Shown: piece by piece, positions 49,101 to 54,424 of the stretch
How positions within the stretch are numbered: the stretch's first letter is position 1
Layout of the letters: each line of letters begins with the position of its first letter
Assembly (NCBI GenBank): GCA_018806985.1
Contig: JADANN010000212.1
Coordinates: 62,001-126,000, forward strand
Direction: 5' to 3'
Origin: Angiostrongylus vasorum
Taxonomy: Eukaryota > Nematoda > Chromadorea > Rhabditida > Metastrongylidae
Length of the DNA stretch: 64,000 nt
Position numbers and translations under genes: made by a program
The notes under the pieces: generated by a model
What the model saw: only the letters and a program-made list of their open reading frames with translations
Databases searched by the model: none
Told to the model about the DNA's origin: nothing

Positions 49101-52100
49101 GGTAATAGACATTACCACTTTGAAGAATTTAGCAGTCAAACCTTTCCATTTGCTATAGAGTTCACCGGTAAACATCTTCTGTCGCTAGACATCGGATGCA
49201 CTACCGATCCGTTGTCTGCCCAACCATAGCATAGAACTTTTCCTTCTGCAGAATAGCCGGGAAAAAGACGCCTCAGGATCGAGCGAGTAGGCATACACTG
49301 GAATAAAGGGAGAAAAGAATACTGCGATCGGCATCGAAAAATTCCTCACGGATGGTTCATGTTTTTGACATTATTGAACTTCCTAGAGGTGATTGAAAAT
49401 AACTCTTTCTCAACAGAACGACAACACAACATTTCACATGCAAATCGTTTTTTCTGCTAGACACTTAATACGAGCTCTGGCTAGCAAAATGGAAGAAAAA
49501 AGTAAAGAAAAAAAGAAAACACGTATATAATAAACCAAAATAATAATGACCATAGTAACAATAAAAATAATAAGAATAAGAAGGTATTGATTTCTGCTAC
49601 CGAAGTTGACGACGGTTGATTTGAAAGTTATTGTTTCGCTATTCGCTATGAACAAGACCACCACCATGGACTACGACTGCGAGAGAAAGGAACGAATGGC
49701 ATATGTGCTGGGGTCCTCACAACTCGTGAAGACGGACCGTCCAAGTATTCGCTATGTGCTAGCTAACGTAATACCGACTACTGCAAGGTGGGTTATCTCT
49801 GTTTAAAAACAATTTATTATCAACGGATGGTCAGATCGACAACAACCGCCATGTATAAAAGAGCATCGCGGGGAAAGTAAGCCTCATTCGTGAGATGCTC
49901 CACTAAAGAAGATCCGACTCGATAGGAAGACGAAGACGCCACATCGAGAAGACGAACAACGCTGGATCATCGACTCAGATCATCTGCTTTGATGAAGACG
50001 AAGGCGGCGAAACGCTAGAATTAAATCTGTTTATCAGCCTCATGTTAGCCCAACAATCCATGAAGGTAGTAAAAATACTGCTTCTATTTCTGTTCTCTCC
50101 ACTCTTATTTCCACTTCCTGTACAGGTGGTTATCACCGGACAATCGTTACTATCAACAGCCAGCATCCTATATAAAAGAGCATCGCCGGGTGAATATGCC
50201 TGGTTCGTGAGATGCTCCACTGAAGAAGATCCGACTCGATAGGAAAACGAAGGCGCCACCTCGAGAACACGGACAACTGTGGGCCATCGACTCGGATCAC
50301 CGGCTCTGATGAAAACGAAGCGGTCGAGACGTCAGCCGGAAACAAAAATCATTTATCAACCTCGTGCAAGCTTATCAAAGAAAGAATACGTATTGATTTG
50401 TGATACAGACGTTAAAGGAAAGTCGCTTTCCAATTACTATTTCTATTAGTGCAATTACAGTCAAAAAAAGCGAATGCTATAATAATACATGTAGCTACTT
50501 ATTCCTATTCAGCTGTTACCAATGCGATATTGAGGAATACCTATTGATAGGCCGGATCCTTTTGTAAATCTGAACACTGGACGTTCTGCACCACAGTCGC
50601 CGTGTCGCCGCACGCAGTAGAAGGTGTCGCGTAAATTTTTGAAGCCATCCGGTGTGCCGAGCACGTTCTCCTGGTGAGAGATGACTCCTGAGAAAAACCA
50701 CTTGCTCCAGAACCAGCTTCAGATAGAGTTAGCAACACACGATAGCCAAAGGGCGATCAACCCACCGTCACTAATTCTTGCGTTGGTACTCAGCGCAAGT
50801 GCACAGAGACCGAGGGTGCACTGCCCTGGAGATCTTGCTAAAAGCACCACCACATCTTCGCGGTCTTCTGTACCTCTAAATTGAAGTGCTTATGAACAAT
50901 TTTTCAGGTAATGCTATACAATTCGTTAAAGGTAAGAAGCACTCGGTGCCTACACTTTTGTCTCGACCCAAAGTGTAGAGGCTTTTGCCGAACACCACCT
51001 GGACTTTCATATTTAATACAGGAAGCGGGCGAAAGAAATCACTCCTGATACTATGAAAAGAATCGTGTACAAATACAGACACCTACGTGCACGCATCCAG
51101 AATGTGCACACCGTGCACACAAGGGAATCAAAATATCCGAAAGCGTCTTACCTGTGGTAGCCCTCATCAGAGAGGTCTTCGTCGGAGATCCGATACAAGG
51201 ACGACCCGTTAAACTCACGAGTCCACACCGTCACGGCAGCTGAACACAGTCTATTTCCGATCATTTTTTTTTCTCATCGTCATTTCACAGTTTAAACTCG
51301 GCTTTGCCAAGTGCACGAAGCGATTGATGTCTAAGTAAATCTTGCGATGCTCTTCTTCAGCAATTTCTGTCTAATACTTCACTGGCTTTGAAACACCTTT
51401 GCAGGATTCCCATTTACGTACAAGAACGCCTCAACTATTGCTGTTCATCACAACAATGAAAAAAAAGGTTCGGTGCGAGTTTTTTGCCAGTGGCGCACGA
51501 AAAATGCTCGCTTTCAAATGAAGCCAGATTAGGACCGCACATGGCTTCCTGTTCCACATAACCTACAGTATTCTCGATTAATTCGCTGTAATTGTTTCCT
51601 GCCGAAATTTGAAATGGTGCAGTATAATCGTAACGATGCCCGGCTAAAATCAACCATCGGAACGGATGTCAATAAACGAGAGGGTGATCGCCGTGGAACA
51701 CTCTCGCCAGAACGGTTGATGGCTAACAACCGTCGAATCTTCTCTACCGCATTTACCTTCCAATTTAGGCACCCTCATGAATGATTGATGCTGCCGGGCA
51801 ATTCAGATTACCCTTTGCATATCAAAAACACATGTCGTTTTTTTAAAAATCGTATGAAGACTTTTTTTCATGGCGACACGTAGCGCTTATTCCGAACGAG
51901 CTGAAAGTCAAGTGCATAAGAATTCGAAAATGTCGACGTTTAAAGTTTGTTATTCAGTCGGAGAAGCTTTGTGGCATTTTCAAGGCAGATTCCAAATATG
52001 TAGAATAAAATTGCCTATTTTATCCGATTTGATTAGAGAAGAAATCCCAATCAATATGTAAGCGCAAGAGTATTTTTCACTTCCTTGTTCTTCTATAAAG

Positions 52101-52210
52101 AAAAAACGCAAACTACCTAGTTGAGTTGGAGCTAGGCGTTCAGGACATTCGGAAGAACGTAGTTCTGCTAGTGGAAAGAATTGTAGTAGTGCTAACAAAG
52201 CCGGAATCAT
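18960..52210 (-). CDS. Secreted protein with about 18 CCP/sushi domains (36 exons found)
   Basis: Assembled by eye from 36 exons whose splice phases agree except at two places. The predicted product (about 1,425 residues) has a signal peptide in exon 1, a cysteine-containing N-terminal module of about 200 residues that I do not recognise, then about 18 CCP domains recognisable by the four-cysteine pattern with GT(T)ATLxC in the middle and NGQWxPxxLGTC at the end. CCP domains bind proteins in the extracellular space; nematode examples include LEV-9, which clusters acetylcholine receptors but has only eight CCPs plus a WAP domain. No transmembrane segment is seen at the C-terminus, so secretion is inferred. 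Oddities: five GC donors, two single-base insertions in homopolymers, two missing small exons, introns stuffed with SINEs. Function and orthology are not established. Confidence 0.85.
19225..19440 (-). CDS. CCP gene exon 36: CCP 17 and start of CCP 18
   Basis: Acceptor CATTGCAG, donor CCGA|GTGCGT, phase 0-0 (72 codons). Encodes ITFSKTSSPSGFVSGTTATL, CSQGMFRPVLGQC and VCLPLTAPTNGR. The first cysteine of CCP 17 must lie on the missing exon between 19441 and 20931. Confidence 0.85.
19578..19800 (-). repeat. Family A SINE, degenerate
   Basis: Weak minus copy between CCP exons 34 and 36; AAGTCTGGTACCAATTTG is the best-kept part. Confidence 0.6.
20165..20400 (-). repeat. Family C element
   Basis: Minus copy with CACAATGATGCTGAGATATT and CGTTCACCGCCACAGC, in the intron between CCP exons 34 and 36. 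Confidence 0.75.
20932..21058 (-). CDS. CCP gene exon 34: middle of CCP 16
   Basis: Acceptor GTTTACAG, phase 0 to 1. Encodes VTYSNPRLPPYPQGTTATLN, CAPGYSLSGF and VCLGGKWSP. The donor is a textbook GC donor (CCAG|GCAAGT at 20931). The last cysteine of CCP 16 must come from an exon I could not find. Confidence 0.85.
21246..21367 (-). CDS. CCP gene exon 33: end of CCP 15 and start of CCP 16
   Basis: Acceptor CTCCGCAG, donor TACG|GTGAGG, phase 1 to 0. Encodes AIMSTCMGNGRWLPETLGQC and LACDALPFIIGGT. A CA-rich microsatellite lies upstream in the intron. Confidence 0.9.
21470..21705. repeat. CA-rich microsatellite
   Basis: Imperfect (CA)n mixed with ACAT and ACAC units, in the intron before CCP exon 33. 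Apparent histidine/threonine or cysteine/valine-rich open frames across it are artefacts. Confidence 0.95.
21738..21995 (-). repeat. Family A SINE
   Basis: Minus copy from AAAAGGATAAAGGATAAGGC to CAATCACTGCGCCACG; directly follows the CA-rich microsatellite. Confidence 0.75.
22203..22480 (+). repeat. Family A SINE
   Basis: Plus copy with head TTTAGCGCAGTGGTTAGAGG and GGGATCGATCC. Confidence 0.8.
22863..22935 (-). CDS. CCP gene exon 32: middle of CCP 15
   Basis: Acceptor TTGTTCAG, donor TCAG|GTTTCA, phase 0 to 1, 73 nt. Encodes GKQLGPWQQGSTATLFCNNG and YLAS. CCP 15 is thus spread over three exons. Confidence 0.8.
23287..23313. repeat. Perfect 12-bp hairpin
   Basis: GGTTCTTCTTCT and AGAAGAAGAACC separated by three T. 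Intronic; no terminator role is implied in a eukaryote. Confidence 0.8.
24103..24170 (-). CDS. CCP gene exon 31: start of CCP 15
   Basis: Acceptor GTTTTAG, donor CAAT|GTACGT, phase 1 to 0, 68 nt. Encodes DTTKQCLTGVPFVVNGVISY and SN. Confidence 0.75.
24410..24533 (-). CDS. CCP gene exon 30: rest of CCP 14
   Basis: Acceptor CTTTCAG, donor CCAG|GTCAGT, phase 0 to 1. Encodes GTTVTLVCNLGYQASGATTA, VCQGMFWSPSELGQC and ISVINP. Confidence 0.85.
24797..25080 (+). repeat. Family A SINE
   Basis: Diverged plus copy, head GCGGGTCGCAGTGGTTAGAA, tail GGTTTTATCTCCCAC. Confidence 0.7.
25168..25263 (-). CDS. CCP gene exon 29: start of CCP 14
   Basis: Acceptor GATTCAG, donor ATCG|GTAAGC. Encodes GRCRHLKNGVVLYSSSGDDG and YYRS in phase 0-0, joining perfectly to exon 30. 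It does not match the phase 1 end of exon 28, so an unseen small exon or an indel lies between. Confidence 0.7.
25985..26460. repeat. Family C inverted pair
   Basis: A minus half (25990-26215) faces a plus half (26225-26455), giving a fold-back with arms of about 200 bp that begin and end with the AATGATGCTGAGAT / ATCTCAGCATCATT end. Confidence 0.75.
26935..27215 (+). repeat. Family A SINE
   Basis: Well-kept plus copy, head GGCGTGTGGCGCAGTGGTCG, near-consensus body. Confidence 0.85.
27543..27725 (-). CDS. CCP gene exon 28: CCP 13
   Basis: Acceptor CCTTCCAG, phase 1. Encodes TEFPCYLGLLEPLNGSISYT, GTIATLTCKLGYIVSG and SVCVNGSFTTIGT. It can end at ACAT|GTAACG in phase 1, needing the next exon to complete the last cysteine, or read on to TGT and a stop four codons later (a possible short isoform). 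The usual Trp is replaced by Phe (GSF). Confidence 0.8.
28140..28235. repeat. (ATCT)n microsatellite
   Basis: About 20 near-perfect tetranucleotide units, in the intron between CCP exons 27 and 28. Confidence 0.95.
28694..28801 (-). CDS. CCP gene exon 27: rest of CCP 12
   Basis: Acceptor ATGTTCAG, donor TTCAG|GTACTG, phase 1-1, 108 nt. Encodes TVATMMCPLSQTVVGSTTST and CNNGVWSPLGTCSSS. The frame open across these bases in another phase is a shadow. Confidence 0.9.
28858..29013 (-). CDS. CCP gene exon 26: end of CCP 11 and start of CCP 12
   Basis: Acceptor CCCTTAG, donor TTCAG|GTAGGT, phase 1-1. Encodes ASLSTCQNGQWTPPLGSCSN, then QCTFPPALPIGATVTYSSGN. Here the second-half exon is fused to the next first-half, so the exon-pair pattern breaks at this point. 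Confidence 0.9.
30219..30341 (-). CDS. CCP gene exon 25: first half of CCP 11
   Basis: Acceptor GGTTACAG, donor CTAG|GTTTGT, phase 1-1. Encodes LPCPSIEQTGGTVDYSDGQL and SGTTATLLCNSGIPL. The intron separating it from exon 24 is only 65 nt. Confidence 0.9.
   Translation of the reverse strand, partial: DFRAHQLSKLVVLWTTVMVNSQQVIRPERPQLCCVIAEFP
30407..30487 (-). CDS. CCP gene exon 24: second half of CCP 10
   Basis: Acceptor ACTTTTAG, donor TCTG|GTAAGC, phase 1-1, 81 nt. Encodes ISTAKCTSGQWVPSTLGTCP and SSGSES. A family A SINE lies just upstream of the acceptor. Confidence 0.9.
30495..30775 (-). repeat. Family A SINE
   Basis: Minus copy ending CCGACCACTGCGCCACATG, lying directly upstream of CCP exon 24. 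Confidence 0.8.
31587..31870 (+). repeat. Family A SINE
   Basis: Plus copy, head CGTGTGGCGCAGTGGTCGG, tail ATACTTTTTATCCTTTTTA. Confidence 0.85.
32486..32614 (-). CDS. CCP gene exon 23: first half of CCP 10
   Basis: Acceptor GATTCCAG, donor ATAG|GTGAGA, phase 1-1. Encodes STCPAMTTPLGAILSYSNLA and GPFPEGTTVTARCLNGAAVI. Confidence 0.9.
32721..32783 (-). CDS. CCP gene exon 22: second half of CCP 9
   Basis: Acceptor TATTCAAG, phase 1-1, 63 nt. Encodes TASAVCTNGQWTPSQLGTCI. The donor in phase is GC (ATAG|GCTTCC at 32720), poorer than the consensus; read-through would give an off-pattern stretch. Confidence 0.8.
   Translation of the reverse strand, partial: ERRVQCVLMDNGRHRNSVLA
33312..33593 (-). 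repeat. Family A SINE, diverged
   Basis: Minus copy beginning AAAGGATAAAGCGTTTGGCA and ending near ACTACTGCGTCACATTTGCC. Confidence 0.7.
34085..34375. repeat. Family C variant, folded back
   Basis: GATGGTGAGATATTCGCAAA and its reverse TGTGAATATTTCAGCAACG bracket a tRNA-like core (CACTGTGCCACGGTGGCCC on plus). Confidence 0.65.
34540..34666 (-). CDS. CCP gene exon 21: first half of CCP 9, with one extra base
   Basis: Acceptor CTTTAG. Begins GLTCPELVVPP, then the frame must slip at a run of six G (plus strand 34632-34637) to continue as GGVVTMTNSGLAGRATQG and TIATLRCPLGVQ. Length 127 is one over the expected 3n. The phase-keeping donor is GC (CAAG|GCAAAT at 34539). Confidence 0.75.
35006..35398 (+). 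repeat. Family B element with perfect target duplication
   Basis: Starts CCTCCCAACGGTTTACCGCC, tail CAAGTACCAAGTAAGTAAG. The 10-bp TCATTAATAG occurs at 34996-35005 and 35399-35408, so this is a recognisable insertion. An extra 20-bp piece near 35190-35215 distinguishes it. Confidence 0.85.
35416..35487 (-). CDS. CCP gene exon 20: second half of CCP 8
   Basis: Acceptor CTCTACAG, donor AATG|GTGAGA, phase 1-1, 72 nt. Encodes ATSASCFNGQWFPPALGTCN and SDN. A family B element sits immediately after its donor, in the intron. Confidence 0.9.
35739..35864 (-). CDS. CCP gene exon 19: first half of CCP 8
   Basis: Acceptor ACTTTAG, donor CTAG|GTACTC, phase 1-1. Encodes QSCNALITPLGASLSYSTGN and PGTTVTMTCIIGSPLG. 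No long open frame reveals it, but sites and pattern match its neighbours. Confidence 0.9.
36165..36545 (+). mobile_element. Mariner-type transposase fragment
   Basis: Broken plus-strand coding: KFCTEEMSLEEEDGQRH, then AVDDVQLKAIEAGPKKNYSI and VAEELRDNH, the N-terminal helix-turn-helix region of mariner transposases. Stops and frame shifts; the catalytic part is absent. Confidence 0.75.
36590..36845 (+). mobile_element. Solo Penelope-like arm
   Basis: About 250 bp closely matching the right arm at 2212-2457, in the same orientation, with no coding part. Contains CTGAGGA ... GAAACGTCAGC at 36751-36784 (stem II slightly decayed). Confidence 0.8.
37678..37749 (-). CDS. CCP gene exon 18: second half of CCP 7
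   Basis: Acceptor TTTATAG, phase 1-1, 72 nt. Encodes ATSAICTNGQWNPQSLGTCS and STG. The donor that keeps phase and the usual length is GC (GGAG|GCACTA at 37677); there is no GT in place. Confidence 0.8.
37868..38145 (-). repeat. Family A SINE
   Basis: Minus copy close to consensus, ATAAAGCACTCGGCG to GCTGCGCTACACACAC, between CCP exons 17 and 18. Confidence 0.85.
38321..38462 (-). CDS. CCP gene exon 17: first half of CCP 7, with one extra base
   Basis: Acceptor TTTTCAG, donor TCGG|GTACTG. The first part reads DPCTGILMPVGGMLVYSSGG in one frame and the last part SGTRVSMQCNIGSPSG in another. The frame slips at a run of four G at 38368-38371 on the plus strand; exon length (142) is one base over the 3n expected for a phase 1-1 exon. 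Either an assembly error or a real frameshift. Confidence 0.8.
38661..38732 (-). CDS. CCP gene exon 16: second half of CCP 6
   Basis: Acceptor AATTCAG, donor CCAG|GTGAAT, phase 1-1, 72 nt. Encodes ASVSTCLNGQWSPPTLGTCS plus LDP, the classic NGQWxPxxLGTC end. Confidence 0.9.
38790..38924 (-). CDS. CCP gene exon 15: first half of CCP 6
   Basis: Acceptor GCTTTCAG, donor ACTG|GTAAGG, phase 1-1. Encodes ASTLSCPAMLPALGGSISYS, then SGTIAILRCNKGLPTG. First of the two-exon CCP modules. Confidence 0.9.
39361..39487 (-). CDS. CCP gene exon 14: rest of CCP 5
   Basis: Acceptor TGTTTAG, donor GAAG|GTTTCC, phase 0 to 1. Encodes QSGTVALLSCNLGFVPVGST, STCQNGIWMPALGIC and TAE. Open frames on the other strand here are shadows. 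Confidence 0.85.
39759..39853 (-). CDS. CCP gene exon 13: start of CCP 5
   Basis: Acceptor ATTTTCAG, donor AGAG|GTCAGT, phase 1 to 0. Encodes MDGPEPNSILSCGNPTVANG and MVTYSWGTPEE, the first cysteine and the MVTYS strand. The preceding intron (about 4.8 kb) holds a Penelope element and an RTE fragment. Confidence 0.8.
40850..41720 (-). mobile_element. RTE-type non-LTR element, reverse transcriptase fragment
   Basis: The minus strand retains CYFSSADDIVLI (catalytic box; F of FADD is S) at about 41330-41360, LVDFNNAVGRLAFS, then in another frame MFIESGFVSNTPFTLNG and remnants of the C-terminal region. Many stops. Lies in the long intron between CCP exons 12 and 13. Confidence 0.65.
41876..41916 (-). 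ncRNA. Hammerhead-ribozyme motif in Penelope arm
   Basis: The minus strand reads CTGAGGA, GGCGAAATCGCC (stem II), GAAA, GTC. Core bases intact; stem I is weak (GGCT against AACC). Confidence 0.6.
42251..42302. repeat. 26-bp tandem duplication inside Penelope element
   Basis: Two adjacent copies of a 26-bp unit beginning GCACAGTCACTTC. 26 is not a multiple of three, so it shifts the element's frame. Confidence 0.85.
43424..43463 (+). ncRNA. Hammerhead-ribozyme motif, mutated core
   Basis: Matches the others, with GGCT/AGCC stem I and GGC/GCC stem II, but the first box is CTAAGGA instead of CTGAGGA. That changes an essential core G, so it is probably inactive. Confidence 0.55.
44653..44685 (-). 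CDS. CCP gene exon 12: 33-nt microexon with last cysteine of CCP 4
   Basis: Acceptor TTTTTCAG, donor CCAA|GTAAGA, phase 1-1. Joined to exon 11 it gives APTLG-TCVLSPGAVP, restoring the LGTC end that neighbouring CCPs have. Too short to appear as an open frame, but the phase, both splice sites and the restored cysteine agree. Confidence 0.75.
45013..45196 (-). CDS. CCP gene exon 11: CCP 4 except its last cysteine
   Basis: Acceptor TAGTTTAG, donor TTGG|GTGAGA, phase 0 to 1. Encodes ETVGLGCLPIVVIGGTPSYI, SSGTSVFVVCNVGYTPQG and SALCQNGVWAPTLG. The fourth cysteine is missing here and is supplied by the next, tiny exon. Confidence 0.85.
45363..45383 (-). CDS. CCP gene exon 10: candidate 21-nt microexon
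   Basis: Flanked by ATTTTCAG and GACAG|GTTTGT, it adds seven in-phase residues (PSRVKRQ) to the linker between CCP 3 and CCP 4. RVKR fits a furin-type R-x-K-R site. Because it is phase 0-0, exon 9 could also splice directly to exon 11, so it may be alternative or not real. Confidence 0.4.
45490..45805. repeat. Family C variant, folded back
   Basis: CCACAACAATGATGAGATTT then GCACACTGCGTCACGGAGGC, followed by a plus-oriented end GCCGTGAAGATTGTAAGGCA. Confidence 0.65.
46740..46886 (-). CDS. CCP gene exon 9: rest of CCP 3
   Basis: Acceptor TTCGTCAG, donor CGAGTG|GTGAGG, phase 0-0 (49 codons). Encodes ISYSSLEPYTPSTTATMSCE, then SSLRCTVDGWLPPEGFGVC, completing the four cysteines and the Trp. Confidence 0.85.
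47260..47471 (-). CDS. CCP gene exon 8: rest of CCP 2 and start of CCP 3
   Basis: Acceptor ACTTTCAG, donor GGAAAG|GTGAGG, phase 1 to 0. Encodes RFPQGTRATVACDIGYNLFG, VCKDGKWNRKHGVC, and then ICPKLQPPAAGK opening CCP 3. CCP 2 has about 12 extra residues before its second cysteine compared with its neighbours. Confidence 0.85.
47703..47783 (-). CDS. CCP gene exon 7: start of CCP 2
   Basis: Acceptor GTTGTCAG, donor GGAG|GTTCGT, phase 1-1. Encodes SSSSMECAALGKIRNGQLTY and SGLAEG, the first cysteine and the NGxLTYS strand of CCP 2. Confidence 0.75.
47938..48097 (-). CDS. CCP gene exon 6: rest of CCP 1
   Basis: Acceptor ACCTCAG, donor AATA|GTAAGT. Encodes ISYSSSTSSIYSIGTTATLE and continues through CDEGY, VLCVKSGWYP and GLGYC, giving the remaining three CCP cysteines and the conserved Trp. 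Phase 0 to 1. A plus-strand frame across the same bases is a shadow. Confidence 0.85.
49142..49245 (-). CDS. CCP gene exon 5: end of N-terminal module and start of CCP 1
   Basis: Acceptor TTCTGCAG, phase 1 in, phase 0 out at GGAAAG|GTTTGA. Encodes EGKVLCYGWADNG and then RRCLPVNSIANGK, the last being the first half of CCP 1. The NGK| end followed by ISYSS in the next exon is the same junction used in CCP 3. Confidence 0.75.
49820..50010 (+). mobile_element. Short element with hammerhead-like end, copy 1
   Basis: Shares TATAAAAGAGCATCGC, GAGATGCTCCACT and AAGATCCGACTCGATAGGA with the copy at 50150. Ends in TTGATGAAGACG ... GGCGAAACGC, a decayed hammerhead-type core. Confidence 0.6.
50150..50360 (+). 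mobile_element. Short element with hammerhead-like end, copy 2
   Basis: Second copy, about 200 bp. Its end has CCGGCT-CTGATGA ... GAGACGTC-AGCCGG: a 6-bp stem I closes around a hammerhead box, but the second box is GAGA, not GAAA. Size and layout recall retrozyme-like non-autonomous elements. Confidence 0.6.
50541..50716 (-). CDS. CCP gene exon 4: N-terminal module, part 3
   Basis: Encodes ENVLGTPDGFKNLRDTFYCV, then RRHGDCGAERPVFRFTKGSG, ending at ATAG|GTATTC in phase 1. The start is uncertain. The better-looking acceptor TTTTCTCAG would put it at 50687 but gives a phase clash with exon 3; the acceptor TATCTGAAG at 50717 restores phase 2 and adds a Trp/Phe-rich stretch. The CGAxxPVFRFT segment faintly recalls carbohydrate-associated repeats, but I would not assign it. 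Confidence 0.55.
51152..51240 (-). CDS. CCP gene exon 3: N-terminal module, part 2
   Basis: Acceptor GTGTTCAG and a very good donor CACAG|GTAAGA. Only one frame is open, giving AVTVWTREFNGSSLYRISDE followed by an acidic DLSDEGYH. Phase 1 in, phase 2 out. No cysteine. Family not recognised. Confidence 0.7.
51488..51643 (-). CDS. CCP gene exon 2: N-terminal module, part 1
   Basis: Acceptor GATTTTAG, phase 1 to phase 1. Encodes GHRYDYTAPFQISAGNNYSE and then two cysteines (EAMCGPN, HFSCAT). The only donor that keeps the frame is a GC donor (ACTG|GCAAAA at 51487); reading on meets a stop at 51435. Family not recognised; one N-x-S/T site (NNYSE) is visible. Confidence 0.6.
52117..52210 (-). CDS. 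CCP gene exon 1: start codon and signal peptide
   Basis: ATG at 52210-52208 opens MIPALLALLQFFPLA, a short hydrophobic stretch ending in a small residue, followed by ELRSSECPERL. The exon ends at a CTAG|GTAGTT donor in phase 1, matching the next exon. It is the best start because it is the only signal-peptide-like exon directly upstream on this strand. Confidence 0.65.
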
Positions 52211-52892
52211 ATCATCAGTGATAAAGAACGCCTAAATTATAAAAGCATCACTTAACAGAAATGTAGATGAAGCACTCAGATGAAACGAAAATGACGGTGG
52301 AATGGAATGGGTTTGAACATAGGGTCTTCATTAGATCGATCAGCTCTCTCCTAATGCATCACGTTCACCATTGGAACACCTCAAAAGCCTCAGCGCATCA
52401 TGAAGAGGCGAATTGGTAAGCAGTTCGTTAGAAATCGAAGGAAAGATACTGACTTGGATACCGAGACACTTAAGAAATCTTAATGTGATCGACGAATCTT
52501 ACAGAAAAAACCGACGTTTTCTTGAGGTGATAATGACGGACAGAGAAGTAGCGGCACCCGCATCCATAGATCCGGTTCCAATTGCGAAACAACCAAATAT
52601 AAATGAGGCCTTCGAATGAGGTCGTGACCACTGCCAAACTGCGTTCAGAATGTCGGAAGCGCCTGATCCTCGTAATGTTTACTCATTTCCTTCCATAACT
52701 AGACATAATCGACCATTTCATTCAACTATGCTATTTCTTCCACAGAAATCTTAAAACGACTTGAGGAAATGTGATTCTGAGCCGACTAGGCACCTAATTA
52801 TGGTAAATATAGAGAGTACCGTAAGGATAATGGAATGAATATCTATAGAGCGGTGGTTAGAGATGCCCTATGGTAATAGCGGTAGAAAAAAA

Positions 52893-53155
52893 GCTGCAGT
52901 TCTCAGCACTGATCAGTCCTTGAGGGATGCACCTGTGCATTCGACGTCATCAAGTATAGTTAGAGGTGATTGGATGCACATTTGGCCTACACAATGACTC
53001 GTGGTAGCCCGCCAATGTATCGAGTCAGTGCTGCTATCCTCCCAGAAAAGTCCGGTACCAATTTGCCGACCCCGGATGGATGGAGGGTTTGGTGAGCAAC
53101 GAGCGTAATCCTTCCCCTGTATTGCAGGGCATCTCTAACCACCGCTCTATAGATA
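52893..53155 (-). repeat. Family A SINE
   Basis: Minus copy just upstream of the CCP gene start, with AAAGTCCGGTACCAATTTGC. Confidence 0.75.
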
Positions 53156-53159
53156 TTCA

Positions 53160-54420
53160 GACGTTCTTTAAGGGTGAGGATTTGACATGAATGGCAAGCA
53201 GTTGTCACTCCATGACCCAACAAAATGCTCTAGTTGTGCTACTCGCGACGTCCATGTGAGAGCTCCGCTAAGATGTCTTGGCAAAACCCTGTTAGATGCT
53301 CATCTCATTAAAAGCAATTCCAAAAAGGTCTATAATCTGCCGGAAATATGATGCTCTTCGTGCTTCCTCACCAAGCGGTTCTCACTAACAACCCTTCAGC
53401 AACAGAGGAACTGATTTACAACACCTTACTGGTGGCCGTTCGACTTTGATTTGAACGGGGTACGAGTGGTGCACGCAATTTCACGTTCTACAAAAAGTAA
53501 ATATTGCCCTAATTTTTGCAACTCAACAGGCAGACATCGTATGTAGACTATAGCGAAAATCCCATCGTTGATAACTTTCCATTACACATATTTTGAAATT
53601 CATCACGTTTCTTTAATCGAAAAAAAATCGAACAAAACCCTTTGTAGCGTTACCCACGAAGGGAGATTTTTCAGCACTGCAAAATCCAAGGCCTTCAGAG
53701 GGCAACAATCTTCCCAAAACATCTTCCAGAGGTTGTTGAATACGATATCGTCTAAAAAATTGGCGAGAAGCTTGGATAAGGTGGAGTTAATTGCAATGAT
53801 CTCCAGTGAGCATGCTGATGGCGGTTTCATATTCATATTTCTTTATCATGTGTAGTGCTGGTGGTGCAAAGTGTAATGAGTCGGGAATGAACAGAATTGG
53901 CGCTTTTCAAAGTTGACCAACGTCGGTTGCATACGCTCTTGGTGAATTTTGTTGACTCTCCGTCAGAATTTCTCTGCTGGAGTGCATCAGGATTCAAAAA
54001 GTAACAGTGGATGAATCTGTCCAGCAGCCACGAAAGTCCTTTGAAGGCCTCCTTACGATTTCTTAGTTTTTGAAAGTTTTTTCGCACTCCGGCCTTGTGT
54101 AGAATATCGTCGGATGCTGATGAGGACATATTTTTCGTCGTCGTTCATAGTGCACCAGAAACCAGATCATTTCTGACGAGCAAAATAAGAGAGAACAAAT
54201 TTTTAAAAAAGATCTCCCCCGTTTTCGTTCAATTCCTTGCAGCACCATTTCGTCAGCTTTCTCTTCCGTTTCACAGTTGCTTTACTTACACCTAATTCTT
54301 CTTCCCGGATTCCGAGCCACTCTTCGTGGACCTGCTTAGGCTTAGACCTTTCGACGGCCATTATCAACCATTTCAGGTCGTCCTCAACCCTGCTTATGTC
54401 TTGTGCCTCCTAGGTCCTCC
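53160..54420. other. No clear gene
   Basis: A 98-codon minus frame at 53833-54129 is the longest; no motif or good splice sites tie it to a neighbour. Confidence 0.4.
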
Positions 54421-54424
54421 ACGA

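Noticed and set aside
50687..50690. Acceptor TTTTCTCAG as the start of CCP exon 4
   Set aside because: Looks stronger, but gives a phase clash with exon 3; kept only as an alternative start.
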